Shown one piece after another: positions 10,101 to 19,300 of a stretch of DNA of 21,584 nucleotides. A program made the position numbers and the translations under genes. The number at the start of each line of letters is the position of its first letter. Within the stretch, counting starts at the first letter, position 1. The stretch lies in NCBI GenBank assembly GCA_020650975.1, contig JAIPMN010101339.1, forward strand, positions 5,997-27,580, written 5' to 3'. The stretch is from Apostichopus californicus. Lineage: Eukaryota > Echinodermata > Holothuroidea > Aspidochirotida > Stichopodidae. Below the pieces are notes generated by a model. The model did not search any database. It was not told where the DNA came from and saw only the letters and a program-made list of their open reading frames with translations.

Positions 10101-12633
10101 TTGTTATGTACAAGGCTAGCACCACCGTCAGATTGCCAAGAAATATACGAAAGTGACGAGAGAGATAATGGTATTTACCAAATCAAGCCAACCTCTTGGA
10201 CTGGTTCGCCTTTCGACGTTTACTGTAACATGACAGATGAAGGAGGTTGGACGGTAAGGTGCAACCTATTTTATTTAATTTGAGTTATAAATAACGCATA
10301 ATCAATTGGTATGCCTCTATTTGTAACTTGTAATGTGTTACCAGCATCATGATCGGCGGCGAGAAAACAAGAATAATTTAAAGATGAGTTAGTTACTAGA
10401 TGAACATGAAAGGAGCAGAAAGATTGGATATGTCATCAATTTTATGTATGAAGATTTATTGGAGCTTTACTGTAGTTTTCAAGTATTCTTGGGGTCTAAT
10501 AACTGGTAGTTCACGTTTGACAGTGAAAAGAGAGTGACTGTCACGTTTTGTCACATTTCTGTCTAAGCTTAGTAATTTCGATTACGTTTCTTTCGTATTA
10601 CAGGTTTTCCAACGTCATATTGACGGGTCTCAAGATTTTTTCCTATACTGGGATAATTACAAGCAAGGTTTCGGTAGTCTTACCAACAACTTCTGGTTAG
10701 GCAATGACAAGATATACAGCTTTACGAACCAACGACGTTATCAACTGAGAGTAGATTTAGTAAATAGCAACGGGGTGCCTTATTTTGCTAAATACGACTT
10801 TTTTCGTATCAACGACGAAAATGACAACTACAGACTCCAACTTGGTAGTTATCGGTCCGAAAGTAATGCAGGTAAGTCTCCAAAGATACGCAGTGCTATT
10901 AACGGATATTAAGGTAGCAGAATAGTAATGTTAAAGTGCAACAGAGGTCTTTACAATTGCTAGTTGTAAACATCAAATCAGTATATAGTTGTTGAACCGT
11001 TCTCCTGGAAATATATTGTAGTCGATAATTAGCTGCAGCTGTACTCTGATGTCATCCAAGATCGATGTTATTCAAATGTGTCTTTAAATGTATAAGTTGT
11101 TGGTGACTTGACATGAAAAAGTGATACATTTAAACGTACGCTTAGCTTTCATTATATTTAAATGCAGTGTCTTAACCAACTGCAAACTTTCATTTAGGTT
11201 TTTGTATTTCGATGGTATCGTAGATTTTGAAATGAACCAAACAAATTTTGTAAATCATTTACTATGAATGTACTAGCCGTGAAACAGTTAACATTGTTTA
11301 CTATGGCAAACAACTCTCCGCGGTCTTAAGAAATAAAAATAACTGTTGGTAAATAATCCAAAATTAATGCGTCTTCCCCCTATTAGACAATACAATGCAT
11401 GTTATGATTAACAGTCAACACCGTTTCACCTTTACATACCTTTATCCTCGGAATAAATCTCAACCCGTCTGATTCAGAAAGTGACAGTTTAGGCAAATGG
11501 GAAGTATGAGTATATTAAGCTTTTTTATATAGTAGCTAATATTTAAACTCTAAGTGACTGTCTTGTTTATGAAAAAAAAGTCATAATAAGGAAGGAATTT
11601 ATTATGATGAAGATTGTTAGATGAACAAACGGGAACAACAGGCTTTGTAACTGCGCGAAATACAGCATTTGTTTGAACAGAGATCAGCATATCTATTCAC
11701 ATTGGGAAAATAAGTCAAAAGAAAGTAAAAAACGTTTCTTTAGAGTCTAATGAAATTCCAAAGCGAATGACATGTTTACACTTTTCACATCCAAAGGCAT
11801 TTAGATATTTACATGTTAATTCAAAAAAGAAGACACTTGACCACAAACAATTTTAATAAGTATTTAAATAAGTGTTATTTAAAACATTGATACCACAACA
11901 CCGTACCCTATGCCCGTATATCATCATTCAACTGGAAACAATATTTATGACATTATAATTTGGAATAATTGTTTATAACATAAAATTTATATAAAATTTG
12001 TAGATGGAAGAAACAAAATTATTCACATTTCAAATTATTTCTATTCTAACTGACGGCTTTTGATAGCAAAGCTTAGTTAGCTCTCTGATTCCGCGGTACT
12101 CATCATCCCCTTTCTCACAATTAGACTCATACACACTGTAGATCTAATTCTATTATACTCTAAAGACATCCATCTGCAACGTGGTTGTATAACAACCGCT
12201 AATCCCTCCCCCACCTCTCCCTAAAGCAGAAAAGGTTACTAATATGCCGTTCCCAACTAATTTAATCTCATCGGGGTTTTTGATATTCACATTATGGATT
12301 ATATTGTCAAACTTCAAATGTTCTTACTTACGTAGAAAATGTAAAGCTAACTGTATTTTATCACCTCTATTTGCTACAGGAGACAGTCTTACTTATCATC
12401 ACAACCAACCATTCTCTACACGTGACCGTGACAACGATGCTTGGGGTACGAACTGTGCAATGGATTATTATTATTAATCTGCTAAAGACCACTTTAGTGG
12501 TGCATGGTGGTACAATCATTGTGCTCATTCGTCTCTCAACTCACCATATGGCCAGAACAGTTTCTATTGGTATCATCTTCCTTCCGGTAATGACAACATC
12601 AAATTTTCCGAGATGAAACTACTTCCGGTATGA
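4104..12633 (+). CDS. Gene B: secreted FReD-TIL-EGF-FReD protein, eight exons, in-frame stop in last exon
   Basis: The joined exons are 4104-4187, 6561-6606, 7464-7630, 8272-8536, 9064-9284, 9939-10253, 10604-10871 and 12380-12633, 1620 nt in all with every junction in phase. Residues 1-25 are a signal peptide; 26-56 a linker; 57-187 a first fibrinogen-related domain missing its C-terminal third; 194-247 a TIL domain; 262-284 a TILa/VWC-like segment; 284-318 an EGF-like domain; and 327 onward a second FReD. The product should be an extracellular, disulfide-rich, lectin-like protein; FReD proteins commonly bind acetylated sugars in innate immunity, but no ligand can be assigned here. A TAA at 12475-12477 truncates the product to 487 residues instead of 539. 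It may be a real null or truncated allele, a recent pseudogene, or a base error. Skipping exons 5-7 would keep frame and give a single-FReD form. Confidence 0.75.
4188..6560 (+). other. Gene B intron 1
   Basis: This is a 2.37-kb AT-rich intron with gtgagt donor and ttattacag acceptor. Open stretches at 4323-4544 and 4898-5083 are not preserved in frame in copy 2 and carry no recognisable domain. A TA microsatellite lies just before the acceptor. Confidence 0.7.
6478..6525. repeat. AT/TTA microsatellite
   Basis: TTA and TA repeats include an uninterrupted TA run of about 22 nt, roughly 35 bp upstream of the exon 2 acceptor. The corresponding site in gene C (about 18860-18897) has a much shorter, interrupted run, so the tract is length-variable between copies. 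Confidence 0.85.
6561..6606 (+). CDS. Gene B exon 2: short linker exon
   Basis: This 46-nt exon lies between ttattacag and gtatgt. It enters in phase 0 from exon 1 and leaves in phase 1, which matches exon 3 (c|ag giving Gln44). It encodes [15 protein letters not shown], a polar linker between signal peptide and FReD. The gene C counterpart at 18933-18978 has the same length and borders. A different frame would read [14 protein letters not shown], but it does not fit the flanking phases. Confidence 0.65.
6607..7463 (+). other. Gene B intron 2
   Basis: This is an 857-bp AT-rich intron (gtatgt to tttcacag). The open frame at 7068-7364 is not a domain and is not kept in frame in copy 2, so I treat it as non-coding. 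Confidence 0.7.
7464..7630 (+). CDS. Gene B exon 3: N-terminal part of first FReD
   Basis: The exon encodes residues 44-99. It has the start of a fibrinogen C-terminal globe: V-D-C58-Y-D-A, then [13 protein letters not shown]89D and the hallmark GGWT at the donor. C58 and C89 are the expected first disulfide pair, and C65 is extra. It enters in phase 1 and leaves in phase 0 at acg|gtatgt. Six residues differ from the gene C counterpart (G50R, L54F, H63N, L75F, Q82P, A87V), with no silent changes. Confidence 0.92.
7631..8271 (+). other. Gene B intron 3
   Basis: This is a 641-bp AT-rich intron (gtatgt to tcaacag), nearly equal in length to the gene C counterpart (643 bp). I see nothing coding in it. 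Confidence 0.8.
8272..8536 (+). CDS. Gene B exon 4: central part of first FReD
   Basis: The exon encodes residues 100-187, continuing GGWT with [12 protein letters not shown], then [18 protein letters not shown], a [11 protein letters not shown] segment and [15 protein letters not shown]. These are the core FReD motifs. N-glycosylation sequons occur at N160 (NLS) and N184 (NLT). The donor is tca g|gtacgt, phase 1. In a normal FReD the next residues would be GDS...; here the next exon downstream is instead TIL, so FReD 1 is incomplete unless exon 4 is joined to exon 8. Confidence 0.93.
8537..9063 (+). other. Gene B intron 4
   Basis: This is a 527-bp intron (gtacgt to tattgcag). No FReD C-terminal exon was found in it, which is why FReD 1 is called incomplete. 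The gene C copy is about 180 bp longer. Confidence 0.75.
9064..9284 (+). CDS. Gene B exon 5: trypsin-inhibitor-like (TIL) cysteine-rich domain
   Basis: The exon encodes residues 188-261. It has ten cysteines at 194, 203, 205, 209, 215, 219, 226, 228, 239 and 245 in TIL order, starting [16 protein letters not shown] and ending with [13 protein letters not shown] domains occur as serine-protease inhibitors and as structural modules beside VWD domains (VWF, FCGBP, zonadhesin). No VWD is present, so the role here is unknown. A sequon lies at N202 (NCT). The exon enters in phase 1 (g|ac, Asp188) and leaves in phase 0 at ttgccg|gtaggg. The donor and its flank are duplicated 285 bp downstream. Confidence 0.88.
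9276..9560 (+). repeat. Intron 5 direct repeat, unit 1 (285 bp)
   Basis: The unit starts at gttttgccg, the last nine bases of exon 5, and runs to the start of the second unit. Shared landmarks are the ccctcgtt stretch, the tgtgtcattagata stretch and the tcttcgagctagctggctg stretch. It carries the donor actually used (gtaggg). Confidence 0.9.
9285..9938 (+). other. Gene B intron 5
   Basis: This is a 654-bp intron from gtaggg to caactgcag. It is mostly occupied by the two-unit direct repeat, followed by about 100 bp of AT-rich sequence before the acceptor. Confidence 0.75.
9561..9835 (+). repeat. Intron 5 direct repeat, unit 2 (about 275 bp)
   Basis: This is the second copy of the preceding unit, diverged by substitutions and small indels. 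It starts gttttgccg|gtaagg, so it has copied the exon 5 end plus donor, and here the donor is closer to consensus (gtaagg) than the original gtaggg. A tttttag lies just before it. The 13-nt stretch between is not a multiple of three. Confidence 0.9.
9939..10253 (+). CDS. Gene B exon 6: TILa/VWC-like and EGF-like modules plus start of second FReD
   Basis: The exon encodes residues 262-366. First comes [10 protein letters not shown] with C271, C275, C277 and C284, which resembles the TILa/VWC-like segment that follows TIL in FCGBP-type proteins. Next is an EGF-like module with C284, C290, C296, C305, C307 and C318 (spacing 5-5-8-1-10; [19 protein letters not shown]). Then comes the start of FReD 2: S-D-C327, [13 protein letters not shown]357NMTDEGGWT, with a sequon at N358. 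Both ends are phase 0 (cag|gag and acg|gtaagg). One exon thus joins the cysteine-rich stalk directly to the second lectin domain. Confidence 0.9.
10254..10603 (+). other. Gene B intron 6
   Basis: This is a 350-bp intron (gtaagg to gtattacag) with no coding signal seen. It lies at the GGWT|V position, the same position as intron 3 in FReD 1, which shows that the two FReDs share exon structure. Confidence 0.85.
10604..10871 (+). CDS. Gene B exon 7: central part of second FReD
   Basis: The exon encodes residues 367-455. It starts [13 protein letters not shown], then [49 protein letters not shown] and SESNA. It is the paralogue of exon 4 and has the same entry phase (0) and exit phase (1, gca g|gtaagt). 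It has no internal ATG and so is easily missed by a start-codon search. It is clearly diverged from FReD 1, so the internal domain duplication is older than the 12-kb tandem duplication. Confidence 0.92.
10872..12379 (+). other. Gene B intron 7
   Basis: This is a 1.5-kb AT-rich intron (gtaagt to ttgctacag). I saw no exon or recognisable repeat in it. Only its last 190 bp or so has a counterpart in the window (1-187, gene A). Confidence 0.75.
12380..12633 (+). CDS. Gene B exon 8: C-terminal third of FReD, with premature TAA
   Basis: The exon enters in phase 1 (g|ga, Gly456). It encodes [20 protein letters not shown], with the calcium-site D-R-D-N-D, then GTNCA and three Tyr, and then TAA at 12475-12477. 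Downstream the same frame stays open and conserved: GAWWYNHC, a SLNSPYG segment, FYWYHLPSG and KLLPV to TGA at 12631-12633. The stop removes 51 residues including GAWWY and C503, the expected disulfide partner of C481. As the frame is otherwise intact, a single base change (TAT/TAC to TAA) is the simplest explanation. Confidence 0.88.
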
Positions 12634-13350
12634 TGGCTGCTTATACTTCACAGAAAAAAATCGTTTGAACTAATAAAGCTCTTCAACGATACATTTAGTT
12701 TGTGTTTGTCAATAAGCAGCTGGTATCTGATTCATAAAGAAGTAATCTAATGGATCGCTGTTCCTTTGGTCGCAAGAAGACACAAATAAATGGTTTTGAG
12801 GATGAGCTTCAATGTAAAAGAATAAAAATTAATATGAAAGGCATCAATAACTTCACGGTATTTAGTAACATACTTAAATTTCAATGAAACAACACATGAA
12901 AAGTAGTTAAACATTAAAATATCATTTTAGGATTCTTTGATTTAAGTCATGGACTAGTTTTATTAAGTATGTTAGAAATAATTCATAATTGCTTTATTCA
13001 TTTAAATGACATTGAAAGGCATTTCGATTACATTGGTTGTGTATCAACAAATTTCAATAGAAAATGTTTTATATGCCTGCCATGGTATAATGCGTAGTGT
13101 ACTTTACGTATCAGTTATAAAGAATACTATACTCTGTTTGAATTATTGGTAACACTTTTTATGTTAACGTCTTCATGATGGGTTTGACCATTCGGTTACT
13201 GTCATTCCGATATGTCTTCATACCTGTTTGTATCTTTGTACTACTGTGTTCATACCCTTTCTTCTCTTTGTGTTGACTTATGTTGTACCGTAAGAGTGAC
13301 CTAAACATAAATTTACGAATAAAAAGAACATTTCTTTATCAAACTTGGTG
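12634..13350 (+). other. 3' UTR of gene B
   Basis: This region aligns with the 3' flank of gene A (448-1165), with scattered substitutions and small indels; the last 250 bp or so is best conserved. No open frame of note. Confidence 0.55.
13318..13323 (+). terminator. Polyadenylation signal AATAAA (gene B)
   Basis: The AATAAA and its following T/GT-rich stretch match the gene A site at 1132 in sequence and in distance from the stop (about 690 bp). Confidence 0.6.
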
Positions 13351-13354
13351 TTCT

Positions 13355-16148
13355 CGTTTTATTTTGATAAATATGTGGAGCTTAACACTAAAGTGATGCG
13401 AGCATTTCAAAATCAATTGAATAGAAATGAACCAAAGATGGAAGGCAAATCTTGATCGGCTAATTATTATTATTATGGTAAACTATAAGTAATCGGCAGT
13501 TAGTGTTTATTTTTTAACTAAACTTCGTTTAGTATAGTTTGAACCGGAGAACGTCCGCACCTCTAACTCAACTATCACCATAGATCACATGTTGCTCACA
13601 ATACCGCTTAGGTCTGTGGAAGTAAGCTTACTAGAGGCGATTGTTCGTACTACAAGGACATACAAAAAAAAATCATACCGAAAACAGCTCAACTGAATAT
13701 CATGGGTGTTCAAACTGATTAAGATAATTAAACTGTCTTAGTCCCTTACGTTAAAATATTTATATCTTCACGGTACCCTTAACAGAATTGTCTGGTAACC
13801 CTTAGAAGTTACCTTAAAAAACGATAAATAATTTTTCAAAAGTGCTTTCAAAATAACATAAAGCTAATGTTGCGGTTGACAGAGAAACGATTTTTTAATC
13901 GTGTAGGTTGGCTATTTCAAATATACTTTGAACAGTACAGAACATAACGTCAGCTTAGCAAATGCAGATTGCGACATAACCCACACTCCATACAGTTCCT
14001 ACAGTAATCACAACATAAACCGCGTTTGAATACAGAATAATTTCTTCCTTAGTTTTCGGTGAAATTTCTTATAATCATATATGTTTTACAAAAATCGTTA
14101 AGAAGTCATATATGTAGTGCATGGGGAACTTTGCCGGGCTGTCTTTTTAACATTTAATTAGTTTATATGACGGAAATGAGAACAAATTATTCTTACGGTG
14201 ATATTTCGCCGAATCCGCTGATTGAATATGGCCCTATCCCCCATCCCCCTGATGCACTCTTTATAGGAACTAAAAGCCTTCAGCCAAGAATAAACGTTGG
14301 AGCCGTAACATATTATTTCTTTAGAGAAGTCTTGCGGTCAATAAGAAATATCGGTGAACGCAACATCATGAATGCAGTACTTATTCATCATGGTCATATC
14401 TACAATATATAGTAACTGTATTCATTACAGTTTGTAACCCAAATATGAAACGTCTGTATTAAATATGTTCAACAACACAAATAATATTTGCAATATTGTC
14501 GCCTTATTTGCACAATCATAAATTGAGATATCAATGTAACTTCCCAATGTCAATTTCGTATGTAGCTTCTTCTCATTAGCCATGCATTACTTAAAACATC
14601 CATATCTGACACAACTCATGTTCTTTGTACTATTTGTGTGTTTCAATCCTCCTCCGAACACGATTATACTGGGATCGAAACATCTGGTCCTTTAGTTTAT
14701 AAAGCTTTTAAATTACATCTTGTGTCACACAATTTACTCTCCCCTCAAATCAATCCCGATGATAGAGTGGGGGTAGTTAATAGATGATAAACTTTATAAC
14801 TGACGTAAAATCGACGCTCCAAATGTCTATCAAAGTAGTGCAAACAATTCCCTCTGAAGAAATCGCCGAATTGAAATGTATGTCTCCAAAGAGTGTAGTG
14901 TTTGCCCACAGACTGACGTGCAACACCACAGTATTTACTACTATCATTCGTATCGATGCGCAATAGACTATACCGGGAAATGCTAACAACAACTTCCTCC
15001 CAACGTTGACATCAGTGCGGGAGGGCGTTGATAAATCATCGCATATGCATTAAGATCATTTATACTTCAGAAAACATATAGCTGTGTAGAGTCGTGGTCC
15101 ATAGTATAACTAGTGTAACGCTAGTATTACTTTTTATGTCGCTGAGGTATAATATTCAGTTTTAATAAGATTGAGCAAAAGATAGTTCACCTTGAAGGTA
15201 ACATTGAAAACCGCTTGATACCCCGGAAGCGTGTATATATCGAGCTGAGATATTAGATCACAGATGCCATCTTTACTCTGTTTGACAAATATTTAATTAA
15301 GTTTCGGCAGAACATAACCCGGGCATGACTACTAATCCAAGATCTTTCACTGATATACAAACTCTCTTCCTCAGCCCCATTACCTTACACAAGTTTAAAC
15401 GATGAAGGCAAACAGTGGGAAACCTCAGGTAACATATGCATGAGAAAATAATTCATGGGTAAGAAAATCAGCACATTAACTTCACTGCGCTATACCACAC
15501 TCAGGTCTGAGCAGCGTAAATGGGACGTTGGCCACATAGTTATGACTGACAAGCCGAGACTTGTTTGGCTGCTATACAGACACAATTTATGGTCTAGAAA
15601 CATTTTTTTCTTTTTAAATTATTCCTGCCTAAGACTTGTATTACCCTTGCTTTCCCTTGAAGTAACGAGATTATGTGAGGTATTGCAATATGTAACAACC
15701 AGTTTCGAACGAACTATGTTTGATAGTCAAATTAAGTGGCTAACGTTAACTTCAAAGTATACAATGTTTAGCTACTGCTGAAGGAAATAATGTGCACCTC
15801 TGTAGCTGTGTACATGCACAGGTTTGTTAAACGACTTTTATATATTTACCATTGCTATCCTTATTTTACTTTTGTAAATATATAATCTTTTCCGTTTGGT
15901 TACAATTATTGTAGATGTACTCTATGGCTGCGATTTATTTTACAAATACACCCAATAGCTTCTGTTGTATTACGATTATGTGCATTCTATTATGTAATAT
16001 ATTGACACGATGGTCATGGCATTGATCCAAATAGTCACACGATCTATAGCCTATGGTGGCCTTAAGATCAAACTTGGAAATCGCATGGAATCTCTTTTAC
16101 CCCTTTAATAAACTTTACACAACTTATGTTTACATTACTTTTTTAAAA
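13355..16148. other. Intergenic spacer between genes B and C
   Basis: This is the homologue of 1170-3965. The open stretch at 14167-14412 (81 codons) is longer than in copy 1, where a one-base indel shifts the frame; most differences between the copies there change the residue, so I do not call it a gene. The minus-strand frame homologous to 2618-2941 is broken here. The candidate minus-strand exon recurs at about 15204-15290. Confidence 0.5.
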
Positions 16149-16285
16149 GCCAAACACGTTGTGGCATCAGCTTTCTACCGTACTCTCCTACTTCCTTGTA
16201 ACTCCTCGTCACCGTCAGAATAGAAATACTTGAAATACTTCATTACGACTTCAGACGAGCAGCAAACGTAACCTCTTTCATCACG
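16149..16285 (+). promoter_or_regulatory. Conserved promoter-proximal block and 5' UTR of gene C
   Basis: This matches 3966-4103 closely and ends in atcacgATG. The initiator-like ttcaga is retained, while the TATA-like element is altered to aatagaaata. Confidence 0.4.
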
Positions 16286-16366
16286 ATGCTGTGTATTGTT
16301 CGTTTTACGGCCTTTGCCGTAATTTTACTTATTTCGTTGACAACGAAGAACGCTGTCTCACAAGAA
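16286..16366 (+). CDS. Gene C exon 1: signal peptide, with shifted splice donor
   Basis: The exon encodes [18 protein letters not shown] to residue 27 (…SQE). Gene B reads gaactg|gtgagt; here the bases are gaagtgttgagt, so the GT of the old donor is gone. A GT directly after the gaa codon (16367) would keep phase 0 and drop only Leu28, but gtgttg is a weak donor. Another GT at 16369 would break the frame. If neither is used, the signal exon could not join exon 2 and the gene would be dead. Confidence 0.6.
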
Positions 16367-19300
16367 GTGTTGAGTTGAGTTTTTAATATACATTTCTTGC
16401 GAAACAAAATGTTTAACATTTCTGGTACAGTACTTCCAGAAAACTTGATTTGGTAAAATAAAAAAAGGTGATAACCTATTTTAGAAGACTGGTCTATTCG
16501 TATACATCGCTGCATTTGGGAGAACACATTAGACCGCATTGGTTCGAAATTTAATTATGAATTCCATTTTGAAAAAGACAGTACTTACGAAAGTGTCACA
16601 ATTATTTGCTTCAATTGTTACATACAGTATATTTTGTCGTGAGCATATAGTGGCAACTGTGACGTGGATCATAGACCAAGTTAAATTAAATAACTATATC
16701 GACAATAAATATTATTCTCCACTACTTAAACAACATTGATAACGGATATTTTTATCAGTAGCACCCTTTTGGATGCATGCTTTTCATGTAATAGTGTTTC
16801 AATTAGGTTTAATTTAAGCAGCCTTTACTACCTTCCATAATTCAAACTACACACACAATCGTTACAAATTTTAAATCTGAACTAGCGTCAGTAACGGTAC
16901 CATCTTTCAGTTTGCCTATTTGACCAAAAGGGTTTCTTTCAATAAGAAAGTTGTGCAATCTATCTGATAATTATGCCAGTTTAATTAAAATAAGTACATA
17001 AAAATCAAATGTTCTAAATAATTTGCTTAATATTGGATTCAAAGCAGAGATGTGCCGATTGAATGGGAACTTACATCATGCTTGGTTATTAGGTTTTGCT
17101 GCATTGAATCAAACAACCTTTAGCAGTTCATATATATCAGTAGTATTCGTTATTATAATATATTTTGGACAGTGAGGATATTGATTAGTTACAACAATTA
17201 AAATTATCAAAGAACATTGCCAGTTATTATCTTAGACAGAAAAACTTGAAGATAATGCATCTTTCTCAATAAGCTATTTGTATTTTAAAGCAAAACCGTA
17301 GTTAAACATGTCTCCCATACATCACTATATTATAAAAACAGAAATTTGTATATTCATTTAATTAATGTTGTTTGGTTATATTTTCTCTGGAATACATTAT
17401 CTTCTAAACTTCCCATTGTCATAAGTATTTTGATAACACTTATTTCGTAGTTTCTCCGTTACTTGAAACTGATTGAGATATTTTTCTAATTTTAATTTTT
17501 AAATGTTTCATTAATATATTTAGTCCCTTAGTTATGCCTATATCAGATTGGTTTCCAATGAAAGACTACTTAAATTAACTATGTTAACTTTTTGGCAAAA
17601 ATATCTGTCAATTTCATTGGTCACAAATTGTTATCGTTTTCATTAAACGTAATAATATTTTCATTGCAAATACGTTAATATTATTATACTTATAATTATA
17701 TATAAACGTTAATTGAAAAACGGTTGTTTAGTGACTTCAGGTAGGTTAATAATGATTGAATGAATCATGGAAGATATCTTTTCTTTTCCAAACAATAACG
17801 AGTAATTGATTTTATTATTTTAAAATTTGTATACAAATGTTAATATCCAAATTTCCTTCACAAAGTACCGGGTATGTAAGTTACCAACTCAAAAGAGTAT
17901 ATCCCAGTTAGTAGGGCAATGGATTTAACTTCCTAGAAAAAAATCTTCTTGTATCATTCTTAAAACAACGTTAAATTCCTCTGCAAACAAACGCAAGTAT
18001 TTCTCCTATTCATTGAACACAACGTTTGGTATTATTGGTAAACTAGCGTGAAATTTAACCCTATAATACTTTAGCAACAGTTACAACTAGTAATTTCTTG
18101 TGGCAGATCGCACTGATAGTATTGATTATAGATATGTCATACATCATATAACACTCCGCCAAGAATGACATTTTGTACCTCTTCTAAAGTACTTTCTAAT
18201 TTGAATGAAGGTTAAACATGTGATATTATTCTTCGGCGACCCAAGTAATTGTTGCAACGTATTACGATATAGTGAATGCACAATTTTGATCCTCTAAGTT
18301 TGAATAAACAATTTATAACAAGTTACTTTTTTTCAAATGTTGTTGCAATTCTTTAATTATGTGAAACAAATATATTGCAGTTCAATCTACTTAAGCTTTC
18401 TTATATAACGGAACGTATAGTTACTAGAAATACGTGTTTGAGAGGTTTACGATCTTCTGATGGATTTCAACAAGAAGATACTGAAGAATGAGTAAACTTT
18501 TCTCAAAGTAAAACATTTGGTAACAAATATTTAAAATTTATATTATCAACATCATCTCTGATAATGGTATTGCAGCTGTAAATTGGCCTTTTCTTCGTAG
18601 TAATCTAGTTTGTGTTAATTTTATTCATCACATTTTTAGGTAACGTGATCATTGCAGGTATATATTTTCGTCATTACCAACTCAACTAAATTTCATTTCG
18701 TCGACTTCTACGATTAACTATCGATGTCTAGTAGCAAGATTCTGATTCCAACTTTGTACGTCTTTTATACAATAAAAACCGAATTCAGAAACCAAAATTC
18801 ATGAAGCGAATTTGGGTGTTTTATTAAGAGTAAACACTGTTTAAATATCAACTTTTATAATTATTTTATATAATAATATTATTATAGATATATATAATCG
18901 TTTCAACTAATTTTTCCATTCTTTTATTACAGAATGCCCGACAAACTCCCCTCGAGGATATAGACAGCCAAATTCCACGTATGTATTATTTTGCCATTAA
19001 TATCCTAACAACTATTGTACCACTTTATAGCAAACTCTGATCGATTGTTTCAAACATATTTACTTTTGTCAAATAAATGTACATTTTTATGATATGATCT
19101 TACCACAATCACATTGTCTTCATTGTCATATGTGTTTGTTAACTAAAGCTCGACGAGGTTTATCAACCCCTATGGAGATTATTCTATGAAACATCAGTTT
19201 ATTTTTCAGGAAATAAATAAATATTATTTAGCTTGGTGATTTTATGTTTTGTTTTGTTTTCATTTATTGATATTAATTACGAAACTACAATTGTTGTCAA

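Noticed and set aside
16243..16539. Minus-strand 98-codon frame over gene C exon 1
   Set aside because: It is antisense to the signal-peptide exon, which has far better support, and no equivalent long frame was seen in copy 1.
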